NCBI RefSeq assembly: GCF_000507185.2
Contig: NZ_AYTM02000002.1
Location: forward strand, 2,441,501-2,505,500
Length of the DNA stretch: 64,000 bases
Source: Pseudomonas syringae KCTC 12500
GTDB taxonomy: Bacteria > Pseudomonadota > Gammaproteobacteria > Pseudomonadales > Pseudomonadaceae
Direction: 5' to 3'
Below the pieces are notes generated by a model that saw nothing but the letters and a program-made list of their open reading frames with translations, was not told where the DNA came from and did not search any database. A program made the translations under genes and the position numbers. Shown here piece by piece: positions 1 to 7,809 of this stretch; position 1 is the first letter of the stretch; each line of letters opens with the position of its first letter.

Positions 1-1
1 T

Positions 2-1144
2 TCATCGTGGCTCGCCGGCGCGCTCTCCAATATCTGGGGCCCGAAACGGGTGATGTTCCTGGGATTGATTATCTGGAGCGTGTTCGAAGTGCTCTTCCTG
101 GTCTACGGGCTGCAGGAATTGAGCTATTCCATGATTCTGCTGACCTATGGTTTGCGCGGTTTCGGTTATCCGCTCTTCGCCTACGGTTTCCTGGTCTGGA
201 TCGCGGCTTCCACGCCGTCCCGCAAGATGGGCATGGCCGTAGGCTGGTTCTGGGTGGCTTACGCCGCGGGCCTGCCAATGCTGGGCTCTCTGGTGGCGAG
301 CATCGCTATTCCGCTGATTGGCGCATTGCTGACCTTCTGGCTGTCCTTCGCGCTTGTGGTCATCGGTGGTGTGATTGGTCTGGTCGGGATGCGCGAAGCT
401 CATGGCATGCGCCGACTGGCACCGGAAGGCGAGCGTCCGCTGGTGTCGATGGCCAAGAACATCACCATCATGTGGACCCGTCCCAAAGTGTCATTGGCCG
501 GTATCGTCCGCGTCATCAACACCTCGTCGATGTTTGGCTTTCTGGTGGTCATGCCAGGGTTCTTCATGCAAACCGTTGGCTTCACCCTGGAAGAATGGCT
601 GCGCCTGCTGACCATCGTGTTTGTGTTCAACATCATCGGCAATCTGGGCTCCAGCGTCATCAGCACCAAGATCGGTTATCGCAACACGATCCTGTGGTTT
701 GGCGCAGTGGGCAGCACGATCAGCACGCCGCTGTTCTTCTTCATGCCACAGGCGTTTCCGAACGACTTCCTGATCGCCTCGATCTTCGGCGCCTTCTACG
801 GCCTGACCCTGGCGTGCTTCGTGCCGCTGTCGGCGCTTGCACCTGCTTTGGCACCGAACAACAAAGCGGCTGCCTTGTCGGTGTTGAGTCTGGGTGCAGG
901 CGCGTCGACGTGGGTTGGCCCGGCTGTTGTTGCGATCTTCAATGAAAGTTACGGCATTGAAGGCGTGGTCTGGGCGTTCTCCGGGTTGTACGCACTGAGT
1001 GCTGTGCTGACCGTATTCCTGAAAGATCCGGAGCCGGTGCATGACCCGATTCTGATCAAGATCAAGCGTCGGATCAAAGTGTTCGCGCCGCGTCTGGATT
1101 ATCGTTGGGCTCACGCTGAGGACCCGAAGCAAAGCCAAAGCTGA
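2..1144 (+). CDS. MFS transporter, polyol permease-like (5' end outside window)
   Basis: Inner-membrane secondary transporter of the major facilitator superfamily. The reading frame is open from base 2, and the residues before the first ATG (base 50) read SSWLAGALSNIWGPKR, the typical loop between helices 2 and 3 of MFS proteins, so the true start lies left of the window. The visible 380 residues contain about ten hydrophobic helices, the RKMG loop and a charged cytoplasmic tail. The overall look (GLRGFGYPLFAYGFLVW, then a large central loop) resembles the RbtT/DalT/CsbX polyol permease group, which imports ribitol or arabinitol by proton symport. That substrate class is inference from family resemblance. 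A strong terminator follows, so this is the last gene of its transcription unit. Confidence 0.75.
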   Translation, partial: SSWLAGALSNIWGPKRVMFLGLIIWSVFEVLFLVYGLQELSYSMILLTYGLRGFGYPLFAYGFLVWIAASTPSRKMGMAVGWFWVAYAAGLPMLGSLVASIAIPLIGALLTFWLSFALVVIGGVIGLVGMREAHGMRRLAPEGERPLVSMAKNITIMWTRPKVSLAGIVRVINTSSMFGFLVVMPGFFMQTVGFTLEEWLRLLTIVFVFNIIGNLGSSVISTKIGYRNTILWFGAVGSTISTPLFFFMPQAFPNDFLIASIFGAFYGLTLACFVPLSALAPALAPNNKAAALSVLSLGAGASTWVGPAVVAIFNESYGIEGVVWAFSGLYALSAVLTVFLKDPEPVHDPILIKIKRRIKVFAPRLDYRWAHAEDPKQSQS

Positions 1145-1172
1145 TTTAGAGCCCCAGGCTTTGCAGGAAAGA

Positions 1173-1217
1173 GCCGCCGCAGACTGCACACGCACTCTGC
1201 GGCGGCTTGGTTTTATT
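1173..1217 (+). terminator. Rho-independent terminator after the MFS gene
   Basis: A perfect 11-bp stem (GCCGCCGCAGA, 1173-1183, paired with TCTGCGGCGGC, 1196-1206) with a 12-nt loop is followed by TTGGTTTTATTT. It lies 28 bases after the stop codon of the permease gene. Confidence 0.85.
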
Positions 1218-1558
1218 TGTGTGATTCACGCCAGGGCACTCTGTTGAAATCTAGATGTGTTTTGGACAGTGGACTGAAATGCCCGAAGCCCGCCTTGTGC
1301 GGTTTTTTTGTTTTTAATGCGCTGGAAAAACGGGGCTGAACATGCAACGGACGCGATCTATTTCAGTGACACGCGCACCCATTTGCAAGGGAAACACCGC
1401 ACCCGACTCCGCAGAATGCCGTCAGCGTGAAAGCATCTTGTCGAGGAACTCCAGGCGCTGCTACCTGAACGCATTGGAGTCGAGATCTAGGACTCATCGG
1501 CTATAAAACCGTTGTCGCATACAATGCCATCGTATGCGCTGAGGATCAGGTGTTCTGA
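1218..1558. other. Intergenic region without a recognisable gene
   Basis: No convincing coding sequence. A short GC hairpin followed by seven T residues (about 1289-1310) could be a second, weak terminator. The rest is unremarkable and presumably carries the promoter of the downstream DUF1493 gene. The segment just before base 1559 (GAGGATCAGG) can serve as its ribosome binding site. Confidence 0.4.
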
Positions 1559-1984
1559 ATGAATAAAGATAGCGTGGACTATGAACTGCTGAACGACATC
1601 GTCAAGTGTATTCAAGAAGTGTTTGAATTCAGCAAGGATGCATTTGAAACTCTCAGCCTGGCCACTGATATTAATCGTGAGCTGGGCATCGAAGGGGATG
1701 ATGCCAATGAGCTGATGCCCGAGTTCTTTGAGCGTTTTTCCATAAATATAGATAACTATGATCCCTACAGGTATTTTGTACCTGAGGGATATGATTTTTT
1801 TTCCTTCAGGCGAAGCAAGGACAGGCGCGGCAAGATTCCTATAACGTTGGGCATGCTTTATTTGGCTGCTAAAGCAAAAGTCTGGAACACACAGGAATTA
1901 GAAAGCGTAGACTTTAGCCCTGCTCCGCTTTATAACTGCACGTCTGAGATTCCTTTGGAAGGTTATAGGATCAGAAAAAAATAG
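1559..1984 (+). CDS. DUF1493 family protein
   Basis: A 141-residue acidic, soluble protein resembling the DUF1493 family. These are short proteins with an acyl-carrier-like fold whose function is not established. The N-terminal half is helical, with the stretch ELGIEGDDANELMPEFFERF reminiscent of the conserved D-(D/E) region of that family. The middle is aromatic-rich (DNYDPYRYF, EGYDFFSF), and the C-terminus ends in basic residues. The gene is noticeably more AT-rich than its neighbours and stands alone, which suggests an accessory gene. The start ATG follows a purine-rich segment (GAGGATCAGG). Function unknown. Confidence 0.65.
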   Translation: MNKDSVDYELLNDIVKCIQEVFEFSKDAFETLSLATDINRELGIEGDDANELMPEFFERFSINIDNYDPYRYFVPEGYDFFSFRRSKDRRGKIPITLGMLYLAAKAKVWNTQELESVDFSPAPLYNCTSEIPLEGYRIRKK

Positions 1985-2285
1985 AGCTTCTTACCCGCTA
2001 ATTATCGAGCATTTTTAGTTGCAAAAATCAATGTAGTGGGTGCGAGCTTCGGCTGCTCGATAAGATTCGCGCAATGGTGTGAAGTGAGTGCAGTCTAAAC
2101 CAGCCCACCTTGTGTGATTAAACGGGCCCCCAGGGTAATCAGGGAGACAGAGCCTAGTGTCGCGAAGCCATCTGATGAACTAAAAAAGTAGCCCGCGATG
2201 ACAGCTTGGGCCTGGGACTTGTATGTCCCAACAAGGTTTCACCGTTCAGGCCCATTGCCTCACAAGCGGTTAAACCCCAACCCCC
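1985..2285. other. Intergenic region between convergent genes
   Basis: Separates the DUF1493 gene from the 3' end of the TetR gene. On the minus strand there is a short open stretch (about 2160-2280) that could be the remnant of a longer gene, but no family was recognised. No clear T-tailed terminator was found. Confidence 0.3.
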
Positions 2286-2912
2286 TCACCGCAACAACCC
2301 AGCAACCCCAACCATCTTCACCCCCCACTCCACCCGCTCCGGAATACCCTGAATCAACACCCCCCGATCCTCCCCCAACAGCGCTCTAAGCTGATGGGGA
2401 GCGAACACCAGATCAATGAATTGGCGGGCCAGTGCGTCAGGGTCAGTGGGCTGGTCCGGGCCCGCCAAGATCGCCGAACGTACTCTGATGAAACCGCCTT
2501 CCCATCCGATGCGGTTGACCTCAGCCGCCAGCAGCGGGGTGCGGTTAGAGGTGGCGATCACCAGGCGCATCATGGCCAGGGTATCGGCTTGCAGCGCGTG
2601 TTCGAGGATGCCGTGGCCCACGTGCCGCAGGCGGCCTTCGAGTGGGAGCGCGGGGATTGTTTCGGCGGGCACCAGCAAGGTGGCTACGTGGTGTCGCACC
2701 ACGGCTTCGAACAGCGCTTCCTTGTTGGCGTAACGGGCATAGAGGGTGGCTTTGCTGGCACCTGCGGCGCGGGCGATGTCTTCGCATGAGGTGCCTTCGA
2801 AACCACAGGCCAGAAAGCGCTGCAGCGCGGCATCCAGCAATCGACGCTCGGCCTCGCCCGCCTGGTCTTGCCTGGGCCTGCCGCCTTTGGATTTGGTCTT
2901 GATCGCTATCAT
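2286..2912 (-). CDS. TetR/AcrR family transcriptional regulator
   Basis: A 208-residue one-component regulator. The N-terminus carries the TetR helix-turn-helix (about residues 25-70, with TSCEDIARAAGASKATLY and then YANKEALFEAVV). The C-terminal ligand domain resembles the AefR-like class (LVIATSNRTPLLAAEV, FAPHQLRALLG). I chose ATG at 2912 over an upstream TTG (2948) because that TTG falls inside the palindromic operator. It is transcribed divergently from an NmrA-like reductase and an epoxide hydrolase, which it probably represses together with itself. By analogy with other TetR/enzyme pairs the inducer may be a small hydrophobic or electrophilic compound, which is inference. Confidence 0.85.
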   Translation of the reverse strand: MIAIKTKSKGGRPRQDQAGEAERRLLDAALQRFLACGFEGTSCEDIARAAGASKATLYARYANKEALFEAVVRHHVATLLVPAETIPALPLEGRLRHVGHGILEHALQADTLAMMRLVIATSNRTPLLAAEVNRIGWEGGFIRVRSAILAGPDQPTDPDALARQFIDLVFAPHQLRALLGEDRGVLIQGIPERVEWGVKMVGVAGLLR

Positions 2913-2946
2913 GGCCGGCAACTTACAGCCCGCTTGTTTGTTCGTC

Positions 2947-2968
2947 AACTAAACGGTAACGTTCAGTT
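2947..2968. promoter_or_regulatory. Palindromic TetR-type operator
   Basis: A 22-bp imperfect palindrome: left half AACTAAACGGT, right half AACGTTCAGTT, 9 of 11 positions paired. It lies in the 113-bp divergent intergenic region between the TetR gene and the NmrA-like gene. Its size, symmetry and position are typical for autoregulatory TetR-family operators. Confidence 0.65.
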
Positions 2969-3025
2969 AAATGGAAGCAGGTAAACGCCGTTTCTACCTA
3001 TTCATAACGACCAAGGAAGCGCTTT

Positions 3026-3946
3026 GTGAATCACGCGACTGCTTTACCCATTGTGGTTGCTGGCGCTACGGGAGATTTGGGCCACCGCGTCGTTCGGGCC
3101 TTGGCAGAGCGCGGTGCCAATGTCATAGCGCTGGTTCGACCGGGCACTGAACCAGCCAGGCTGAATGGCCTGCGCAACAGCACCACGACGATCACGCCTG
3201 TTTCACTGGATGACGCTCAGGGCCTGCGCCGTGCCATTGCCGGCTCGGGTTGTGTGGTGTCTACGCTCAACGGCCTCGAAGAGGTGATCATCGGGCAGCA
3301 GGGCAGGCTGTTGGAGGCTGCGGTAGCCGCTGGCGTGCCCAGGTTCATTCCCTCGGATTATTCGCTCGACTACACCCGTACCCGGCCTGGCGATAACCGC
3401 AACCTGGACCTTCGCCGACGCTTTCTCACCCAGCTTGATGCGGCCGACATCAACGTGACCTCGATCCTCAACGGCGGCTTTCTGGAGCTGCTCGAAGGCG
3501 ATGCACCGATCGTGCTGCCCGGACGGCGGGTGCTGCATTTTGGTGATGCACAACAGTTGCTGGACTTCACCGCCAAAGACGACGTAGCCGCCTTCACCGC
3601 CGATGCCGCGCTGGATCCCCACACGCCGCGTTTTCTGCGCATTGCCGGTAACAGTCTGTCGCCTGCGCAGATCGCCAGCCTCCTCACCGAGCTGACCGGG
3701 CAGCGCTACCGCACCCTGCGCCCCGGCAATATCGGCACGCTGTCCACCCTCGTCGGCGTGGTGCGTGCGCTCACGCCTGCCAGTGACAAGCCGTTCCCGG
3801 CCTGGCAGGGCATGCAATACCTGCGCGACATGATGAGCGGGCGCGGCAAGCTGCTCAATCTGGATAACGACCGCTATGGCCAACGTGAATGGGCGTCCGT
3901 GCGTGACACGCTGGCCCGTACCCATGTGCAAGGGAGCAAACAATGA
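3026..3946 (+). CDS. NmrA-like / isoflavone-reductase-like NAD(P)-binding protein
   Basis: A 306-residue atypical short-chain dehydrogenase of the NmrA/isoflavone reductase type. The N-terminal Rossmann fold is shown by GATGDLG (residues 13-19, GxxGxxG). The following SGCVVSTLNG strand and PSDYSLDYTR segment correspond to the substrate side of NmrA-like folds. The start is GTG at 3026, preceded by a good Shine-Dalgarno (AAGGAAG, 3013-3019). The stop overlaps the start of the epoxide hydrolase gene (ATGA), so the two are translationally coupled. They are probably induced together when the divergent TetR repressor releases. Such proteins reduce or sense NAD(P)-linked substrates; the actual substrate cannot be read from the sequence. 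Confidence 0.8.
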   Translation: MNHATALPIVVAGATGDLGHRVVRALAERGANVIALVRPGTEPARLNGLRNSTTTITPVSLDDAQGLRRAIAGSGCVVSTLNGLEEVIIGQQGRLLEAAVAAGVPRFIPSDYSLDYTRTRPGDNRNLDLRRRFLTQLDAADINVTSILNGGFLELLEGDAPIVLPGRRVLHFGDAQQLLDFTAKDDVAAFTADAALDPHTPRFLRIAGNSLSPAQIASLLTELTGQRYRTLRPGNIGTLSTLVGVVRALTPASDKPFPAWQGMQYLRDMMSGRGKLLNLDNDRYGQREWASVRDTLARTHVQGSKQ

Positions 3947-5097
3947 CCTACCTTATCGAGCCCTTTCCTATTCAAATCCCCCAGGTGCAACTCGACGATC
4001 TGGCTCAGCGCCTGGCGCAAACCCGCTGGCCTGATCCGGAGACCGTGTCCGACAACAGTCAGGGACCACGGCTCGAGCGACTGCGCGCGCTGGTCGAGCG
4101 CTGGCGCAGTGGCTATGACTGGCGGGCCACCGAAGCCCAGCTCAACCAGTGGAATAGCAGCCGGGTCGAGATCGACGGCCTTGGTATTCACTTTCTGCAC
4201 ATCCGTTCGCCTCACCCTGACGCCTTGCCCTTGCTGATGACCCACGGTTGGCCGGGCTCGATTCTTGAGTTCAGGAAGATGATCGGGCCACTCACCGACC
4301 CTGTCGCCCATGGTGGGCAGGCCAGTGATGCGTTCCATTTGGTGATCCCGGCGCTACCGGGTTTTGGTTTCAGTGATAAGCCGCGTTCTACAGGCCGGGG
4401 CGTGGGCAAAACGGCGGCGGCCTGGGCGCAGTTGATGGAGCGTTTGGGCTATGGCCAGCGCTGGGCCGCTCAGGGTGGGGATTGGGGCGCGGCCGTGACC
4501 ACCGCCCTTGGGCACATGCGCCCGCCTGGCCTGATCGGCATTCACCTGAACATGGTGATGTACCAAGCCACCGAGGCGGAAATCGCCCAGGCCACGCCTG
4601 AAGAACAGCGCATGTTGGCCGATGCGCAGCGCTACGACCGAGAGCTTTCCGGTTACATGAAAGTGCACAGCACCCGGCCGCAGTCAGTAGGCTTCGCCCT
4701 GTCGGATTCGCCCGTTGGCCTGGCGGCGTGGGTGTATGCGCTGTTTCAGGATGCCTCCGACAGCGGCGGCGAGCCTGAGCGGGTCATCGAGCTCGATGCG
4801 CTGATCGACGACATCATGCTGTACTGGCTGCCCAATGCCGGCCCCAGCTCGATCCGTTTCTATTGGGAAGGGATGCGCGAAATGCAACAGCAAGGCCCTG
4901 CCCCTGCGATGCCTATACCTGCGGGCGTGAGCATGTTTCCGGGCGAGCTGCTGCGCCTGTCACGGCGCTGGGCGCAGGCGCGTTTCGACGATCTGCGGTT
5001 CTTCGCGGAAGCCGAGCACGGCGGCCACTTCGCGGCCATGGAAAACCCGAAAACGCTCACCGAGCATGTGCGTGAAACCTTCCGCCTGCTGCGTTAA
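3943..5097 (+). CDS. Epoxide hydrolase family protein (EHN + alpha/beta hydrolase)
   Basis: A 384-residue alpha/beta hydrolase of the microsomal/juvenile-hormone epoxide hydrolase type. Residues 1-110 form the EHN N-terminal domain (PFPIQIPQ, RLAQTRWPD). HGWPGS (101-106) is the oxyanion-hole motif. D180 in GGDWG is the expected nucleophile, and H362 in HGGHFAAME the catalytic histidine. Such enzymes open epoxides to vicinal diols, and length and motifs are normal for the family. It starts four bases inside the upstream reductase gene. With that reductase and the divergent TetR gene it forms a compact detoxification or aromatic-side-chain module, which is inference from context. Confidence 0.9.
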   Translation: MTYLIEPFPIQIPQVQLDDLAQRLAQTRWPDPETVSDNSQGPRLERLRALVERWRSGYDWRATEAQLNQWNSSRVEIDGLGIHFLHIRSPHPDALPLLMTHGWPGSILEFRKMIGPLTDPVAHGGQASDAFHLVIPALPGFGFSDKPRSTGRGVGKTAAAWAQLMERLGYGQRWAAQGGDWGAAVTTALGHMRPPGLIGIHLNMVMYQATEAEIAQATPEEQRMLADAQRYDRELSGYMKVHSTRPQSVGFALSDSPVGLAAWVYALFQDASDSGGEPERVIELDALIDDIMLYWLPNAGPSSIRFYWEGMREMQQQGPAPAMPIPAGVSMFPGELLRLSRRWAQARFDDLRFFAEAEHGGHFAAMENPKTLTEHVRETFRLLR

Positions 5098-5295
5098 TAC
5101 TTTTGCAGGCGTGCTGAATATCTCGGAGGTGGAGCGCCCCGCTACAACTGGAAAACAGCCACTCTCGGAGTTGGCGGATGCTCGGTCGTGAGCGCGCTGT
5201 GAGGCAATTTCAAAAAATTACCTCAAGCATGAACCCGACGAGTAAAGTACCGCCGCCCGAGATTTGGATCCGGGCGTTTTCCATGGAGTTTTATC

Positions 5296-5631
5296 GTGAA
5301 GTCAGTTAGTAAAGTTGTCGCCGCAGCAGTATGTGGTCTGGTTCTGGCAGGTTGCACCGGCACCCCTATGAAAACCCCGCAATACGACAGCAGCCAATAC
5401 ACCGTCGTAGGTCACAGTGAAGCAAGCGCCACCGGCCTGATGCTGTTCGGCCTGATCCCGATTCGTCAGAACGACCGTTTTGTTCGTGCGCAGAACAGCG
5501 CCATTCAGGCCAAGGGTGGTGATGCGCTGATCAATACCCAAGTGCAGGAGAAGTGGTTCTGGGCCTGGGTCCTGAACGGCTACACCACCACCGTTTCTGG
5601 TGATGTGATCAAGCTGAAGACCGCTAAATAA
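5296..5631 (+). CDS. Small lipoprotein of unknown function
   Basis: A 111-residue predicted lipoprotein. A lipobox, LVLAGC, places the lipidated cysteine at residue 20, and the absence of Asp at position +2 (C-T) predicts outer-membrane sorting. The mature part contains GLMLFGLIPIRQNDRF, AIQAKGGDALINTQVQEKW and a C-terminal beta-rich segment, resembling short TRL-like or similar gammaproteobacterial lipoproteins; a precise family is not certain. The start is GTG with GGAG at 5285-5288. It is monocistronic, with its own terminator immediately downstream. Confidence 0.75.
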   Translation: MKSVSKVVAAAVCGLVLAGCTGTPMKTPQYDSSQYTVVGHSEASATGLMLFGLIPIRQNDRFVRAQNSAIQAKGGDALINTQVQEKWFWAWVLNGYTTTVSGDVIKLKTAK

Positions 5632-5648
5632 GCACTGCCCGTTTTCAG

Positions 5649-5674
5649 AAAGCCCGGTTCGCCGGGCTTTTCTG
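5649..5674 (+). terminator. Rho-independent terminator after the lipoprotein gene
   Basis: A 9-bp perfect stem, AAAGCCCGG (5649-5657) and CCGGGCTTT (5662-5670), with the stable tetraloop TTCG, followed by TCTGTTT. Typical bacterial intrinsic terminator, 18 bases after the stop codon. Confidence 0.9.
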
Positions 5675-5773
5675 TTTCTGGCTATCGAGCGATGGAGTAA
5701 GCGCTGACATACATCGTTACCCACCGTCAAAAGGTTTAGCATTCAGCCCACCTTCGGATGTGAAGTTTTCTGC

Positions 5774-6538
5774 ATGACGGCCTTCTACCTCAAGTTACTC
5801 ATCACCCCCGCGCTCATGCTGGCCATCTCATTGGCGGCCAGGCGCTGGGGCACCGGCGTGGCAGGGCTGCTTTCCGGCCTGCCGATGACCTCGGCGCTGG
5901 TCATGTTGTTTCTCAGCCTCGAGCAAGGCACCCAATTCGCCTCGATGGCGGTGCCCGGCGCACTGGCCGGACTGGCGGCGATTCAGGCGACTTATCTGTT
6001 TTATTTCCTGGTCACTCGACGCGTTTCAGCGTTGACGGGATGCATCCTGGCCCTGGCGGTGTATGGCGCAACGGCCTTTTTGATGAACCTGTTGGGCTTA
6101 CTGGCGCTGTCGATCATGTTCACGCTGCTGATGGTTGCGTTGATCATCGTTGCCACCTCGAAACAGGCACCGCCGGGCGTAGCGTCATACGTGGCACTGC
6201 CGCGCTGGGTCATTCCGATGCGAATGCTGACCGCCACCCTTCTGCTGCTGGCGATTACCGCAAGCGCAACCTGGCTCGGGCCTGTGGTCAGTGGGCTGCT
6301 CGCGCCGATCCCGGTGATCGCCTGGCCGCTTGCAGTGTTCGTCCACGTGCAAGGCGGGCGTTATGAACTGGCGGCGATAATCCGCGGCAATGCCATTGGC
6401 GCGGTCGGGGTGGTGAGTTTCTACCTGACCCTCAGGTACTCCATATTGCAATGGGGCGCGCTTCTGTCTATCGCGGCTGCCGTTTTACTGGCTGTCGTGG
6501 TGACGGCTGGGTTGGCGCGGTTGTTGGCGAGGCGGTAG
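5774..6538 (+). CDS. Multi-pass inner-membrane protein, unknown function
   Basis: A 254-residue hydrophobic protein with about seven to eight predicted membrane helices (for example TPALMLAISLAARRWG, VPGALAGLAAIQATYLFYFL, LSIMFTLLMVALIIVAT) and short polar loops. The segment GLLSGLPMTSALVMLFLSLEQG near residue 32 recurs, to my recollection, in uncharacterised proteobacterial membrane proteins. No transport or enzymatic motif was recognised. ATG at 5774 lies 103 bases after the previous terminator. The gene appears to stand alone; a role in transport or membrane physiology cannot be decided. Confidence 0.7.
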   Translation: MTAFYLKLLITPALMLAISLAARRWGTGVAGLLSGLPMTSALVMLFLSLEQGTQFASMAVPGALAGLAAIQATYLFYFLVTRRVSALTGCILALAVYGATAFLMNLLGLLALSIMFTLLMVALIIVATSKQAPPGVASYVALPRWVIPMRMLTATLLLLAITASATWLGPVVSGLLAPIPVIAWPLAVFVHVQGGRYELAAIIRGNAIGAVGVVSFYLTLRYSILQWGALLSIAAAVLLAVVVTAGLARLLARR

Positions 6539-6596
6539 GGCTATAGTTGCCTCATAGAAGTCAAAAACACTTCAACCATGCTCCTCAAGGTGCCTT

Positions 6597-7367
6597 ATGA
6601 GTTTGATACCCGAACTGAACAGCGAGGCTAACGTGCTGATATGCGGAGCCAGCCGAGGTATCGGCTTGGCACTGTGCGCGGCGTTGCTTGCTCGCGATGA
6701 TGTGGCTCAGGTATGGGCGGTCGCGCGACAAGCCAGCACTTCCACAGAGCTGGCAACGCTTGCAGAGCAATATGGCCAACGCATCAAACGCGTCGACTGC
6801 GACGCGCGCAATGAACAATCCCTCGAGGCACTCGTGAGCGAGACGCTGGATGGATGCGATCATCTGCACCTTGTCATCAGTACGCTTGGCATCCTTCATC
6901 AGGACGGTGCGAAAGCAGAAAAGGGTCTGGCACAACTGACACTTGCGAGCCTGCAGGCGAGTTTCGCGACCAACACCTTTGCACCGATCCTGCTGCTCAA
7001 ACACCTGCTCCCGCTATTGCGCAAACAACCTTCTACCTTCGCGGCGCTCTCCGCGAGGGTTGGCTCTATTGGCGATAACCGCCTGGGGGGCTGGTACAGC
7101 TACAGAGCCAGCAAAGCAGCGCTCAACCAGTTGCTGCACACGGCCAGTATCGAATTGAAACGCCTGAATCCGGCCTCTACTGTCCTGGCAATACACCCTG
7201 GCACGACTGACACGGAGCTGTCTCAGCCATTCCAGGCGAACGTGCCCGAAGGCCAACTGTTCGAACCGGCTTTCTCGGCGGATCGCATCATTGAGGTGGT
7301 GGGCGCGCATGGACCGGCCGACAGCGGGACCTTTTGGGACTGGGACGATAAGCCGATTGTCTGGTGA
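6597..7367 (+). CDS. SDR family oxidoreductase (C-factor-like)
   Basis: A 256-residue classical short-chain dehydrogenase/reductase. GASRGIG (residues 17-23) is the dinucleotide-binding glycine motif. STLGIL stands at the NAG position, and the catalytic pair is Y169/K173 in YRASK. The C-terminus (GTFWDWDDKPIVW, close to GxFxxxdGxxxPW) is like the C-factor (CsgA-like) subgroup, whose physiological substrates are mostly unknown. The gene starts 58 bases after the membrane protein gene. A small GC hairpin follows about 43 bases past the stop. Confidence 0.88.
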   Translation: MSLIPELNSEANVLICGASRGIGLALCAALLARDDVAQVWAVARQASTSTELATLAEQYGQRIKRVDCDARNEQSLEALVSETLDGCDHLHLVISTLGILHQDGAKAEKGLAQLTLASLQASFATNTFAPILLLKHLLPLLRKQPSTFAALSARVGSIGDNRLGGWYSYRASKAALNQLLHTASIELKRLNPASTVLAIHPGTTDTELSQPFQANVPEGQLFEPAFSADRIIEVVGAHGPADSGTFWDWDDKPIVW

Positions 7368-7409
7368 CTTATTCATTTGCGAAAGTGAGAGGGCTGTAAG
7401 CCTGGTCAG

Positions 7410-7424
7410 GCCCGTCTGACGGGC
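7410..7424 (+). terminator. Weak hairpin downstream of the SDR gene
   Basis: GCCCG (7410-7414) and CGGGC (7420-7424) can form a small hairpin followed by TGTTAT. It is a poor but plausibly positioned terminator. Confidence 0.35.
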
Positions 7425-7426
7425 TG

Positions 7427-7742
7427 TTATCGCCCAAAGCATGCATTTTGGTCACAACCCCGTGAAACACGAAAACCAAGGTAAAGCAGCGTCACTGCTA
7501 TGCCCTTTGTACTCTGTTTGTCCTCGAAATCATGCATACAAAAAGACGAGCGGATTGTGGCTGGAATAGACAGAACGTTGAGCATCCAGAGAAAGACATT
7601 GCCGGATTCAAACCGCAATAAGGCGGCGAAGGCAGTCGCTCGATTTCCCTGCCTCTGATCCGGAACCGCCACCGAAACGCCTTGCAGGCGTTTTGATAGC
7701 GCGCGCTCACATCAAAAAATAAAGATTGAATCCTCACAGAAA
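7427..7742. other. Non-coding stretch, possibly a dispersed P. syringae element
   Basis: About 320 bases without a convincing gene. Two overlapping minus-strand open frames exist (ends near 7427 and 7498), but neither has a good ribosome binding site or a recognisable domain. I recall short hypothetical proteins of this wording being scattered in P. syringae annotations, so this may be a copy of a dispersed sequence. That is memory, not a search result. An inverted repeat TTTTGAT ... ATCAAAA (from 7691) flanks a GC-rich centre. Confidence 0.3.
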
Positions 7743-7743
7743 A

Positions 7744-7759
7744 TGTTATTTAAATAACA
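7744..7759. promoter_or_regulatory. Putative DeoR operator upstream of deoK
   Basis: TGTTATTTAAATAACA, the core of an 18-bp perfect palindrome (7743-7760). It has the same outer arms and spacing as the E. coli DeoR operator (TGTTA, six bases, TAACA). It sits 50 bases before the deoK start, next to the expected promoter, and an ortholog-like deoR gene lies 3.4 kb downstream. Confidence 0.75.
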
Positions 7760-7809
7760 TAAATAAAGCCGTCGAGGCTTCCATCGGCGCTGGTGAGGTC
7801 AAAATAACA

